From: Winogradskyella sp.
Lineage (GTDB): Bacteria > Bacteroidota > Bacteroidia > Flavobacteriales > Flavobacteriaceae
Length of the DNA stretch: 64,000 nucleotides
Assembly: GCA_028383925.1 (NCBI GenBank)
Contig: JAOEWO010000003.1
Span: 1-64,000 of the forward strand
Reading direction: 5' to 3'
Made by a program: the position numbers and the translations under genes. Under the pieces are notes generated by a model. It did not search any database and was not told the origin of the DNA. It saw nothing but the letters and a program-made list of their open reading frames with translations. Positions within the stretch are counted from its first letter, which is position 1. Each line of letters begins with the position of its first letter. Shown one piece after another: positions 1-8,770 of this stretch.

Positions 1-52
1 TTGGTTTTACCGAACTGTAATTTTAGATGGATGAATTGTTTTTTAGAGAAAA

Positions 53-143
53 GTGGAAAGTGAAAAGTGAAAAGTGAAAAGTGAAAAGTGGAAAGTGAAA
101 AGTGAAAAACTAAAAATGAAGAGTGAAAAGTGAAAAGTGATTA
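53..143. repeat. Heptanucleotide tandem repeat (GTGAAAA)n
   Basis: Thirteen consecutive 7-base units in strict phase. Most read GTGAAAA, two read GTGGAAA, and units 9 and 10 are degenerate (ACTAAAA, ATGAAGA). The array lies just downstream of the 3' end of the DUF58 gene. No coding function is apparent. A partial copy with the same degenerate units occurs in opposite orientation at 1806-1840. Confidence 0.9.
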
Positions 144-225
144 GGGGGAAGGAGGAAATTAGTGTAGTGTCTATAAAAATTAGACTTAGCGCGTTTATAG
201 GTTTATTTTATTTTTACTTCAATTA

Positions 226-1557
226 TTACAAAAGTCCTCTGGCTTTTATCTCTAAATACTTGTTAATAGTATTAATAGTTAACTTCTCTGGCGGAGTTAA
301 GATGGCTTGGATACCATATTTTTGAAGTTCTTTTACCATCAATCGTTTTTCGTAAGCAAATTTCTCTGCAACTGTTTTGTGGTAAATAGATTGTAAGTCT
401 TCGGCATTTGCTTTTATAATTAGGTCTAATTCTGTGTTTTCAAAAAGGACAACAACGAGCATGTGTTTTTTTGATATGGCTTGTAAATAGGGGAGTTGGC
501 GTTTTAGAGCACTGAGATGTTCAAAATTTGTATACAATAGAAGTAAACTTCTATGTGTTACCTTTCTTTTTAATTGTGCATATAATAATCCAAAATCACT
601 GTCAGTAAATTGTGTATCTATATTGTATAGGTTTTCTAAAATACGGTTGAGGTAGGTGAGTTTATGAATAGCAGGTAAAAAGGATTCTATCTTTTTTGAA
701 AACGAAAGCATACCAACTTTATCATGCTTTTTTAAGGCGACATTACTAAAAGCGAGTGTAGAGTTAATGGCATAATCTATAAGTTTTAATCCATTAAAAG
801 GCATTTTCATTACACGCCCAGTATCAATAATAGAGTAGATAGGTTGCGATTTTTCGTCTTGGTATTGGTTAACCATAAGTTGAGCACGTTTGGCTGTGGC
901 TTTCCAATTTACAGTTCTAAAATCGTCTCCGTTAACGTAGTCTTTAATTTGCTCAAACTCTGATGTATTACCAAGACGTCTAATTTTTTTGAGTCCAACT
1001 TCGGTTAAAGCATTACTAATGGCCATAAAATCGTACTTCTGCATTTGGATAATAGACGGATAAACCATTACCATTTGTTCATTCTGAAATTGATACTTAC
1101 GTTTTATGATTTTTAAAGTTGAAGACACAAAAACATTAAGATGGCCAAAATAATATTCGCCACGATCTACGGGACGCACTAAGTAATCAAAATCATGATT
1201 TTGATTTGGGTTTAGTGTCGTTTTATATGAGAAATCTCGCTTCTGAAACTGCACAGGTAATTCATCTATGATATCTAAGTATGTTTTAAAATTATACTTA
1301 TTAGTAATTGTTATTGGCACAGGATTATTATCGCTATTAGAAAACTTATCGGGTAAAATACGTCTTGCATTTATAGCATTTTTTGGTTGGTAGAGCAGGA
1401 GTAAATCAATGCATAAAACAACACTAATTAAAACGACAAGCATCCAAGCCACAGAAAATAAAACGGGTAACCAAAATGATAGTAAAAAGCACACAGAAGT
1501 CACAGCTAAATAGATATAGAGCTGTTTGTTAATGTATAATGACTTTAAGAATTTCAT
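226..1557 (-). CDS. DUF58 domain-containing membrane protein
   Basis: A 443-residue protein with two N-terminal membrane helices (about residues 13-50) followed by a soluble part. The DUF58 hallmark is visible near residues 200-225, where a Glu-Phe-x-x-Ile-(K)-x-Tyr-x-x-Gly-Asp segment leads into VNWKATAKR. A VWA-like fold follows. DUF58 proteins nearly always sit beside MoxR AAA ATPases, as here, and are thought to be their membrane-linked partners; the biochemical role is unknown. It is the last gene of the minus-strand operon that begins with SpoIIM. The gap to moxR (286 bp) is long and holds a repeat copy, so it may have its own promoter. Confidence 0.9.
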   Translation of the reverse strand: MKFLKSLYINKQLYIYLAVTSVCFLLSFWLPVLFSVAWMLVVLISVVLCIDLLLLYQPKNAINARRILPDKFSNSDNNPVPITITNKYNFKTYLDIIDELPVQFQKRDFSYKTTLNPNQNHDFDYLVRPVDRGEYYFGHLNVFVSSTLKIIKRKYQFQNEQMVMVYPSIIQMQKYDFMAISNALTEVGLKKIRRLGNTSEFEQIKDYVNGDDFRTVNWKATAKRAQLMVNQYQDEKSQPIYSIIDTGRVMKMPFNGLKLIDYAINSTLAFSNVALKKHDKVGMLSFSKKIESFLPAIHKLTYLNRILENLYNIDTQFTDSDFGLLYAQLKRKVTHRSLLLLYTNFEHLSALKRQLPYLQAISKKHMLVVVLFENTELDLIIKANAEDLQSIYHKTVAEKFAYEKRLMVKELQKYGIQAILTPPEKLTINTINKYLEIKARGLL

Positions 1558-1805
1558 ATTTAGTTATTAGCTACGAGTTATTCGTTAATATTATGAGTTA
1601 AGAGTTTTGTGATAAGTAGCATATTTATTTTTTACTTTTCATGGTTTTAATTGTTGATACTAACATTCTTAGTAACCCTTAATTTTTATGATAAAGGGTT
1701 TTAAATGAATTTAAAGAGATATAATTTGAATCTGTGAAAATAGATAACCAACTGTTAGTTTCATTTGCTTCTTTTAGTTCTTAAAATAGATGCACTCATT
1801 AAACT

Positions 1806-1840
1806 TAACTTTTAACTCTTCATTTTTAGTTTTTCACTCT
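1806..1840 (-). repeat. Inverted partial copy of the heptad repeat
   Basis: Read on the minus strand this segment has GTGAAAA-ACTAAAA-ATGAAGA followed by two diverged units. It matches units 8-10 of the array at 53-143 over 24 exact bases (101-124 against 1815-1838), including the two degenerate units. It abuts the moxR stop codon. The rest of the 1558-1843 gap is AT-rich and I see no gene in it. Confidence 0.8.
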
Positions 1841-1843
1841 TAA

Positions 1844-2839
1844 CTACCTTGGCACCTCCACAGATTGTACAATCATTTCTATCACATTTTCTGTCGTCAT
1901 GCCTTCCATTTCGCGCTCTGGTGTTAGTATAATTCTATGATTAAGTACAGGGTTTAGCCCTTTCTTAATATCTTCTGGTGTTACAAAATCTCTACCATTT
2001 ATAGCGGCAAATGCTTTAGCTGTGTTTAATATAGCAATTGAAGCCCTTGGTGATCCACCAAGATATAAATGTGGATGATTTCGTGTTTTAGATACAATTT
2101 CTGCAATGTATCTTATGATTTTTTCCTCTACAACAATAGCTTGTGTTTTAGCCTTATAGTCTTCTAAAGCTTTAGTGTCTAAAATGGGATTAATTAAGGC
2201 TTGAGGTTTTTCGCCTTTTCTATTATGATGCGAGGTTATAATTTGTACTTCATCTTCTAAAGACGGATAATCTACTTTTATTTTAAATATAAAACGGTCT
2301 AATTGTGCTTCTGGTAAGGCGTATGTGCCTTCTTGCTCGATAGGGTTTTGTGTTGCTAAAACCATAAACGGATTTTCAAAAAGGTACGTTGTACCATCAA
2401 TAGTAGCTTGGCGTTCTTCCATAGTTTCAAATAAAGCGGCTTGTGTTTTAGCAGGTGCTCTGTTAATCTCATCAATTAAAACGATATTTGAAAAGATAGG
2501 TCCTTTTTTAAATTCAAATTCTGAAGACTTCATATTTAAAATAGAACTTCCTAAAACATCACTTGGCATTAAATCTGGTGTAAATTGAATACGACTAAAT
2601 TCGGTTTTTAAAACCTTGGCAAACAACTTAGCAGTTACTGTTTTTGCAATACCTGGGACTCCTTCAATAAGTACATGGCCATCGGCAAGTAAAGCTACAA
2701 TAAGTAATTCTACAAAATTATCTTGGCCTACTATAACTTTTCTAAGCTCTTCTTTAATACTTTCAACGGCATTTTTTAAGCCTTCTAACTGTATTCTATT
2801 ATCAAAGTTTAAGTCTTCGTTTACTGCTTCTTTTTCCAT
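1844..2839 (-). CDS. moxR: MoxR-family AAA ATPase
   Basis: A 331-residue cytoplasmic AAA+ ATPase. Walker A is GVPGIAKT near residue 60, Walker B is VLIDEINRAP near residue 120, and sensor regions (ATQNPIEQEGTYALPEAQLDRF in pieces, RASIAIL) follow. MoxR ATPases are chaperone-like proteins acting with VWA or DUF58 partners on envelope targets. Its start overlaps the end of the DUF4350 gene by 19 bp, so the two are probably co-transcribed and translationally coupled. Together with DUF58, DUF4350, DUF4129 and SpoIIM genes it forms a conserved Bacteroidota membrane module. The molecular client is unknown. Confidence 0.95.
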   Translation of the reverse strand: MEKEAVNEDLNFDNRIQLEGLKNAVESIKEELRKVIVGQDNFVELLIVALLADGHVLIEGVPGIAKTVTAKLFAKVLKTEFSRIQFTPDLMPSDVLGSSILNMKSSEFEFKKGPIFSNIVLIDEINRAPAKTQAALFETMEERQATIDGTTYLFENPFMVLATQNPIEQEGTYALPEAQLDRFIFKIKVDYPSLEDEVQIITSHHNRKGEKPQALINPILDTKALEDYKAKTQAIVVEEKIIRYIAEIVSKTRNHPHLYLGGSPRASIAILNTAKAFAAINGRDFVTPEDIKKGLNPVLNHRIILTPEREMEGMTTENVIEMIVQSVEVPR

Positions 2840-4044
2840 TGGTTATGGGATTTAAATTGTTCAATTAAGGTGTTTAGCCTTTCTAATTCGGTTTTGTCTA
2901 CAACGCTTTTTGAGTTTAAAGCACTAATATGATTAAATAAAGTTTGTGTATCGCTAACCGTATTATTGCTTCGTGCGGCTAAGTTTTTAATAAATATATC
3001 ATCAATATTAGATGTGGTAAGGTGCATAGTATTTCTAATATAATCTAAAAAGTGTGTGATTTTATGACTAGAAATGTCTTTGTGTTTGCCTTTTTCGTAA
3101 TACATATTGGCAATGGTTCTTGTAAAATCTAAGGTCTGGTTTTTTAACGGTCTTACAATTGGTATGGCGCGTTGTTTGCGTTTACCTTCAAAAATAATAT
3201 AGATTAAAACACCTATAAGCATAATGTAATAGGCCCATTTTAAAGATTTAGTACTCAGAAACAAATACATTGGTGAGGTGTAAAACTTCTTACCATTTTT
3301 GTAATACGTATCTACATAAATGGTTTTATTTGTGTCTATATAAGACAGTAAACCTGCTGTGTAATCTTGGTTAGGTGACTGCAGTATAAAGTAATTAGTA
3401 AAGGCTTGCGGAAACGTACTGAGAATAATTTCACCATCTCCAAAAGGTTGTTTTATGGTGTTAACTAGAGAATCTTTGATTTTTCCGTTAGGGCCTCGGT
3501 ACGTATCTATAAAACCTAAAATAGTGGTTTGCGTAGTGTCTATTTTATTAAAGTAATAGAAGGTGTTAGCTTTGTCGTATTTATACGTTTTGTTTTGGTC
3601 TAATTGCGGATTTACTAAGTTAACTTGGTACTCCTTATTAAAGTTATCGTATGTTTTTACAGTTTTGGTTTTTAAGTGTAACGTGTCTAAAAGTTGTTCT
3701 TCAAAATCTACTGCTGAGATGATGAGGTGGTTTCCGTTAGACACCCAATCTAAAAGTGCATCGCGTTCTTCTTCACCAAAATTTATACCACCATTATAAA
3801 ATAAATAGGTACCTTTTATGTCATTGTCTTTTAAATACTCAAACGGTGGGCGTTCTACAGGTGTTATATTTTTACATATACGTTGCAATTGCGCATTAAA
3901 AACATAAGAACCAAACGGAATTTTATGATGCGTGGCATACGACGGAAACCAATTTATATCTTTTGGTTTTGTCATCTCTAAAAAGACGATAAAGAGAACT
4001 ACTAGTGCAATTAACACGCTATATATTTTACCTTTTTTACTCAT
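2821..4044 (-). CDS. DUF4350 domain-containing membrane protein
   Basis: A 407-residue protein with a short N-terminal membrane anchor (about residues 7-25), a large extracytoplasmic region resembling the ThuA/GATase-like DUF4350 domain, a second helix near residue 275, and a basic cytoplasmic tail. The segment GVNFGEEERDALLDWVSNGN-like, seen around residues 90-110, is typical of DUF4350. It lies in the MoxR operon between the ATPase and the DUF4129 protein and touches both. Function is unknown; context suggests a structural part of the MoxR-associated envelope assembly. Confidence 0.8.
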   Translation of the reverse strand: MSKKGKIYSVLIALVVLFIVFLEMTKPKDINWFPSYATHHKIPFGSYVFNAQLQRICKNITPVERPPFEYLKDNDIKGTYLFYNGGINFGEEERDALLDWVSNGNHLIISAVDFEEQLLDTLHLKTKTVKTYDNFNKEYQVNLVNPQLDQNKTYKYDKANTFYYFNKIDTTQTTILGFIDTYRGPNGKIKDSLVNTIKQPFGDGEIILSTFPQAFTNYFILQSPNQDYTAGLLSYIDTNKTIYVDTYYKNGKKFYTSPMYLFLSTKSLKWAYYIMLIGVLIYIIFEGKRKQRAIPIVRPLKNQTLDFTRTIANMYYEKGKHKDISSHKITHFLDYIRNTMHLTTSNIDDIFIKNLAARSNNTVSDTQTLFNHISALNSKSVVDKTELERLNTLIEQFKSHNQWKKKQ

Positions 4045-4775
4045 TATTTCTCAATGGTTTTATTAAGAGTTTCAAAAGGTGTTTTTAAGTTTTCGAATTT
4101 TAATGCATCAACTGCGAATTCGCCATACCAGACATAATCATAAATTTTTGTAATGTTTTTAAAACTAATTTTTAAATCGTCTTTTTCTATCTCGTTTATA
4201 TAATCGTCGTTAGTTTTTTGTGGTTGCCAAGCAATACGGTCACTTTCTGTAAGATGTTTTAGCGATAGTAAATAATAATAACGAATGGCTAATCTATAAT
4301 TTTGTTGCTGTATTGCCTCTTTAATTAAGGCCGGAATGTCTTCATTCTGTATAATTTGCTCTTCTTCGGTTAGTGTTACCGATCCGTTTTCTTTTGCTTT
4401 TAATCTTAAGTTATTTGAATTGACTTTCAAGAAAAACCGAATTAATAAAAACAGAAGAAACCCTAATAATATATAAGGTAAGATTCTAAATACAAAATAA
4501 ATAAAGCCAGAGGCAGTACCAACTCCAAAAATAGCTTCCCAAAATTCTTGAAGAAAATTTTGAAGCCAATCAAAAAACTTATTTAGTACATTTTCTTCGG
4601 CTTCAATTTCAAAATAATTAAAGGCATCATCTGCTTTGTAAGTTTCGAGGTCTTGTTCTGTAATTATTTGTTTTTTTAGTGTTGTAGTATCATAATTTAT
4701 AGGTTGCGTGTTTTGTTGACCAAACATGAGTTGACCAAGCAATACATAAAAAAACAACACCTTATAGCTCTGCAT
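4044..4775 (-). CDS. DUF4129 domain-containing protein
   Basis: A 243-residue protein with a cleavable-type N-terminus (residues 1-19), an acidic extracytoplasmic segment, one strong membrane helix (about residues 93-115) and a C-terminal cytoplasmic DUF4129 domain that includes AIRYYYLLSLKHL and a Trp-Gln-Pro-x-x-Thr-Asn-x-x-Tyr motif. DUF4129 domains usually accompany transglutaminase or MoxR/DUF58 modules. Its stop and the next start share one base, so it is translationally coupled to the DUF4350 gene. Biochemical function is unknown. Confidence 0.8.
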   Translation of the reverse strand: MQSYKVLFFYVLLGQLMFGQQNTQPINYDTTTLKKQIITEQDLETYKADDAFNYFEIEAEENVLNKFFDWLQNFLQEFWEAIFGVGTASGFIYFVFRILPYILLGFLLFLLIRFFLKVNSNNLRLKAKENGSVTLTEEEQIIQNEDIPALIKEAIQQQNYRLAIRYYYLLSLKHLTESDRIAWQPQKTNDDYINEIEKDDLKISFKNITKIYDYVWYGEFAVDALKFENLKTPFETLNKTIEK

Positions 4776-5663
4776 TTAGTCTTCTATTTTACCTATTTCA
4801 CTAATACGATCATATGTACCGGTAAAGTTAGTTTTTTCGTGTAAGTGAAAGTAAATAACAGCTCCACCTATAACTATAATGCTATTTAGCAATAATTGAA
4901 AAAATGTATTTATCAACGTTAATATAATTAATATGGGGTCTGCAGAAAAGCTATTTAAATCAGCTGGGTCTATTTCGCCAGCAAAAATACCAGTACCAAC
5001 CATAGTATATAAAGAAGCAACAAATGTAAATACGTTACCACCAACAAAATATATAATACCTATAACGATGATAGCACCAAAGGCTGTCCAAAAGTCTGCA
5101 TTCACCAAAGTAAAAGCTTGACTGTAAGCATCTGTAGTTGAGCGTTTCGTTTCAAAAACAAAAATACTAAACACTACTGCCATTGGTACCATGGCATAAA
5201 AGAATGGCAATACACAAAGCATTAGCGAAATTATAATAGTAAGACCTTGTAGAAAACTAAGTCCAAAAAAGGACCAAAAGTTTTTATAGGCATTACGTTT
5301 TATATCTGCTAAATCGGTTTCTCCCTTGTGGTCTATATAAGATTTTATATAATAAAGAACCGCTGAAGTTGTAAGTATATAAGCTGCAATAGAAGATATA
5401 AAGTAACAAATGGCAGCAATAACAGTAGCAAATATACTACCCGAGTTATAGGATAGGTCACCAAACGAATCAAAGTCAAAAATATCGCCAGCAATGTAAT
5501 TATAAGCAGCCAGAGATAACATAAAAATTAGTATTGCTGGTCCTGCAACATTAAAAATGGTTTTCATTAGAGGCTTAAATTCATTTCTAATAAAGCCAAA
5601 TGTATCTGTTAAGATGCCGCTAAAATCGCTTTGTTTTCTAAATTCTATATATTCTTTATTCAT
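4776..5663 (-). CDS. Multi-pass membrane protein of the MoxR operon
   Basis: A 295-residue protein with about six hydrophobic helices (near residues 35-55, 75-100, 135-165, 165-185, 195-220 and 245-275) and a short charged C-terminus. I do not recognise a named catalytic domain; the pattern resembles membrane proteins annotated only as hypothetical in flavobacterial MoxR clusters. It sits directly between the SpoIIM-like and DUF4129 genes with no gap, so it is part of the same transcript. Its role is inferred from context only. Confidence 0.7.
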   Translation of the reverse strand: MNKEYIEFRKQSDFSGILTDTFGFIRNEFKPLMKTIFNVAGPAILIFMLSLAAYNYIAGDIFDFDSFGDLSYNSGSIFATVIAAICYFISSIAAYILTTSAVLYYIKSYIDHKGETDLADIKRNAYKNFWSFFGLSFLQGLTIIISLMLCVLPFFYAMVPMAVVFSIFVFETKRSTTDAYSQAFTLVNADFWTAFGAIIVIGIIYFVGGNVFTFVASLYTMVGTGIFAGEIDPADLNSFSADPILIILTLINTFFQLLLNSIIVIGGAVIYFHLHEKTNFTGTYDRISEIGKIED

Positions 5664-6661
5664 TATGAGTTGGTAAGTTTTATTGTGTTTTTTACTTCAA
5701 TAGTTTGTTTTGATGCTTTATGTAGTCTAATAGGATAAATAACGTAATAAAATAGGATTAGTGCTAGCGAACTTCCAATAATTAATATAGCAAGCCAATC
5801 TGGCATTTCTGTATGTCGTGTTACAAAACCTTCTAAAAAGCCCGCAATTATAAAAAACGGAATGGTGCTCATTAATATTTTTAACCCATTAATGACTCCA
5901 CGTTTAAAAGATTCTAATCGTGGTAATGTGCCTGTAAAAAGTATACCGTTACCCATTACCAGGCCTGCACAACCTGCAATTACAATTACAGATATTTCTA
6001 TAGTACCATGTATCCATATGGTGCGTGCAGATTCCCATAGTAAGTCTTGTTCGTAAAAGAAATACTGAAAGCTACCCAGCATAATACCATTTTGCATCAT
6101 TATATACAAGGTGCCAATACCTAACATAATACCATAGCCAAATGCAAATAAAGCGACTTTAATATTATTAAGCGTAATGCCTAAAAACATATTAAATTCA
6201 CCTTGTTTTTTGTAAACACCCATTGGGTCTCCTTTCTCTATGTTTTCTAAGGTCATGTTAACATAACCGTCTCCTAAAAATGAACGCACAAAATCACCCT
6301 CATTAGCTGCTGAAAATACACCAACTATAACAAACAGTAAAAACGTTAAAAAGGTAATTAAAAGTGCTTTATGATGCTGGTAAAACAAAAGCGGAAACTC
6401 AGTTTTAAAAAAAGAAATTAACCGATTTTTAGGTTCCTTTTTAGTCTTGTAAATATGTTGATGGGCTTTTGAAGCGAGTTGATTAAGGTAACGTTCTGTA
6501 TTGCTGTTTTTGTAAAAGGTTTTCGCGAAGCTAAGATGATCTGTTACTTCTATGTAAAGATCAGAAAGTAAATCGGGATCTATATTAATTTTATTTGCAA
6601 GAACGCTTTCAAATTCTAACCATTTATCCTTATTTTGCTTTACAAAAGCTGCCTCGCGCAT
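5663..6661 (-). CDS. Stage II sporulation protein M family membrane protein
   Basis: A 332-residue protein of the SpoIIM/DUF95 family. The N-terminal 90 residues are soluble (MREAAFVKQNKDKW opening, typical of the family), followed by about five membrane helices from residue 100 on. This organism is not a spore former; the family in Bacteroidota belongs to MoxR/RDD clusters and its role is not known. It is the first gene of the minus-strand operon and diverges from the RDD gene across only 36 bp, so the two promoters must lie close together or overlap. Confidence 0.88.
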   Translation of the reverse strand: MREAAFVKQNKDKWLEFESVLANKINIDPDLLSDLYIEVTDHLSFAKTFYKNSNTERYLNQLASKAHQHIYKTKKEPKNRLISFFKTEFPLLFYQHHKALLITFLTFLLFVIVGVFSAANEGDFVRSFLGDGYVNMTLENIEKGDPMGVYKKQGEFNMFLGITLNNIKVALFAFGYGIMLGIGTLYIMMQNGIMLGSFQYFFYEQDLLWESARTIWIHGTIEISVIVIAGCAGLVMGNGILFTGTLPRLESFKRGVINGLKILMSTIPFFIIAGFLEGFVTRHTEMPDWLAILIIGSSLALILFYYVIYPIRLHKASKQTIEVKNTIKLTNS

Positions 6662-6697
6662 ATATTAATCCCTTTAGTCTTCCAAAGAAAAGAAAAT

Positions 6698-7414
6698 ATG
6701 GATGAATTTCAAATAGAAACGGCCCAAAATGTAGGGATAAATCAAAACGTTGCCAGTATTGGTGACCGAATGCTTGGTTATCTTATAGATAGTGCTGTTA
6801 TTTTGCTATACGGAATCTTAGCCATATTACTTTTAATTAAATTAAATTTAGAACCAGGCGATAGTTGGGCAATTTATTTATTAGTCTCATTACCCGCATT
6901 TTTATACTACGTTTTATTAGAAACTTTTTTAGACGGTAAAACATTAGGTAAGTCTGTAATGAAAACACGCGTAGTTAAATTAGATGGTTCACCACCGGGT
7001 TTTGCGAACTATTTTGTACGGTGGATTTTAAGAATAATAGACGTTGTTTTAACCTCTGGTGGTGGTGCCGTTTTAACCATTTTACTAAAAGGTAATGGGC
7101 AACGTATTGGTGATATAGCTGCAGGAACTACCGTAATTAGTGAGCGCGAAAAATTAAGTATTAATGATACCTTAATAAAAGATTTACCAATAGATTATGT
7201 GCCGACCTATAGCCAAGTTACCGTCTTAAACGATAGCGATATGCAAACTATAAAAAATCTATATGATGAAGCGGTTAAAAATAGCAACCATAATGTTATT
7301 TTAAATCTGCACCAAAGATTAATTAAGGTACTGGGTGTAGAACCAAAAGAAAATCCTGTGGTTTTTGTTGCTAAGGTTATTAAAGACTATAATTACTACA
7401 CACAAAACATGTAA
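6698..7414 (+). CDS. RDD family membrane protein
   Basis: A 238-residue protein. I place the start at the ATG at 6698 (MDEFQIETAQNVG), not at the in-frame codon at 6635, because the longer version would run into the oppositely oriented SpoIIM gene and adds a sequence unlike the family. The RDD domain occupies residues 15-150, with the Gly-Asp-Arg-Met-Leu-Gly-Tyr-Leu-Ile-Asp opening, membrane helices and a GKTLGKSVMKTRVVK loop. A soluble C-terminal 85 residues follows. It is thought to be a transporter-like or accessory membrane protein. It overlaps the next gene by one base (TAATG). Confidence 0.88.
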   Translation: MDEFQIETAQNVGINQNVASIGDRMLGYLIDSAVILLYGILAILLLIKLNLEPGDSWAIYLLVSLPAFLYYVLLETFLDGKTLGKSVMKTRVVKLDGSPPGFANYFVRWILRIIDVVLTSGGGAVLTILLKGNGQRIGDIAAGTTVISEREKLSINDTLIKDLPIDYVPTYSQVTVLNDSDMQTIKNLYDEAVKNSNHNVILNLHQRLIKVLGVEPKENPVVFVAKVIKDYNYYTQNM

Positions 7415-8022
7415 TGTTTATACAAACCATTGATATTTTAGGAACTGTCGCTTTTGCTATTTCTGGTGTTTTAGTTGCCATGAACAAGCGTATGGATCCG
7501 TTTGGTGTTTTTATAATAGCTTTTGTAACTGCTGTTGGTGGTGGTACATTACGCGATTTGCTTATTGGTGCAACTCCTGTTTTTTGGATGACAGATATGA
7601 TTTTTATCTATGTAATTTCTGCGGCAACTTTCGCGGCTGTTGTGTTTAGAAATCAAATAAAGCATTTAAGAAAATCACTCTTTTTATTTGATACGATTGG
7701 TATTGGCCTATACACTGTAATTGGCATAGAAAAAGGGTTAAATGCAGATTTACATCCCCTAATATGTATAGCTTTAGGTACCATGTCTGCTTGTTTTGGT
7801 GGTGTAATTAGAGACATTCTTTGTAACGAAATACCTGTAATTTTTAGAAAAGAAGTTTACGCAACTGCTTGTATTTTTGGTGGTGCAACCTATTTTGTTT
7901 TACGTGAGTTTGTGTCAGATCAAAACCTTATTTTTATAATAGCATTGAGCGTTGTAATTACCATAAGATTATTGGCAGTAAAGTTTAAAGTAAGTTTGCC
8001 AACGCTTTATAAAAAAGAGTAA
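7414..8022 (+). CDS. TRIC-type (UPF0126) cation channel family protein
   Basis: A 202-residue inner-membrane protein with about seven helices and the duplicated UPF0126 repeat. Each half carries the glycine-rich segment: AVGGGTLRDLL near residue 45 and CFGGVIRDIL near residue 130. Bacterial members are homotrimeric potassium-permeable channels related to animal TRIC proteins. The start shares its A with the stop of the RDD gene, so the two are translationally coupled. Assignment to the family is firm; ion specificity is taken from the family. Confidence 0.92.
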   Translation: MFIQTIDILGTVAFAISGVLVAMNKRMDPFGVFIIAFVTAVGGGTLRDLLIGATPVFWMTDMIFIYVISAATFAAVVFRNQIKHLRKSLFLFDTIGIGLYTVIGIEKGLNADLHPLICIALGTMSACFGGVIRDILCNEIPVIFRKEVYATACIFGGATYFVLREFVSDQNLIFIIALSVVITIRLLAVKFKVSLPTLYKKE

Positions 8023-8063
8023 ATTAGGTTTACTAACTAAGCGTAGAGTCTTAGTTTATTAGG

Positions 8064-8768
8064 TTAATCTATAATTTTTACGGTTTTAATAAATACGGTT
8101 TTTAGAGGCCAATCGCCTTCATCGGTTTCTACACTAGCAATTTTATCTACAACGTCCATACCCTTAATAACTTCACCAAACACAGTGTATTCTCCATCTA
8201 AGTGGTAAGCACCATCTTTTTTCTGAACTATAAAAAACTGATAAGGTGAAGCCAGTTTATAAGCGTTCTCTATTTCGCCACTTGGCATAGAAATAGCACC
8301 TCTTTTGTGGGTATAACCGCGCTTAGTATCTGGTGGTAAAAGATAACGGCCTATTTTTTTTCTGCGTTTAGCAATGTCGTACCCATCACTATTACCACCT
8401 TGTATTACAAAATTATTTACCACTCTGTAAAACTGCGTATAATCGAAATAATTTTGCTTAGTTAAAAATATAAAATTAGCTCTATGAAATTTAGTTTTAT
8501 CATAGAGTTGAATATCAATATTCCCAAAATCGGTAACAATCCTTACCTTATCTTCTTTGTGTTCTTTGTCGTATTCTAAAAAGAATTCCATAGCATTAGC
8601 ATCTGTAAGTCTAGGGTATTCGCTTTGCTGTTTAATTTTACTAGCGTTTTGTAATTTTACTTTTGCTAGAGAATCTTTTATTACAGTAGGGTTATTTTTT
8701 TTTGAAGTTTGTTTATCTTCACAATTAAATAGTAAAAGTCCAATACATACAACTAATAGAAATCTCAT
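8064..8768 (-). CDS. Peptidyl-prolyl cis-trans isomerase lipoprotein (cyclophilin type)
   Basis: A 234-residue lipoprotein. The signal peptide ends in a lipobox (LLLFNC, Cys16), so it should be anchored in the periplasm or outer membrane. A cyclophilin domain spans residues 78-230, beginning TDFGNIDIQLYD and including FYRVVNNFVIQGG, the segment with the usual catalytic Arg. It would catalyse proline isomerisation during folding of exported proteins. It diverges from the Nudix gene with only two bases between the two start codons, so each promoter must lie inside the opposite gene. Confidence 0.92.
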   Translation of the reverse strand: MRFLLVVCIGLLLFNCEDKQTSKKNNPTVIKDSLAKVKLQNASKIKQQSEYPRLTDANAMEFFLEYDKEHKEDKVRIVTDFGNIDIQLYDKTKFHRANFIFLTKQNYFDYTQFYRVVNNFVIQGGNSDGYDIAKRRKKIGRYLLPPDTKRGYTHKRGAISMPSGEIENAYKLASPYQFFIVQKKDGAYHLDGEYTVFGEVIKGMDVVDKIASVETDEGDWPLKTVFIKTVKIID

Positions 8769-8770
8769 AA

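Noticed and set aside
53..143. Tandem repeat considered as a CRISPR array
   Set aside because: The units are seven bases without spacers and no cas genes are nearby.
137..325. Short plus-strand open frame of 62 codons
   Set aside because: It runs over the end of the DUF58 gene and the heptad repeat, and has no family-like sequence.
8035..8056. 7-bp hairpin AACTAAG/CTTAGTT between convergent genes
   Set aside because: Weak stem with no T run; not enough for a terminator call.
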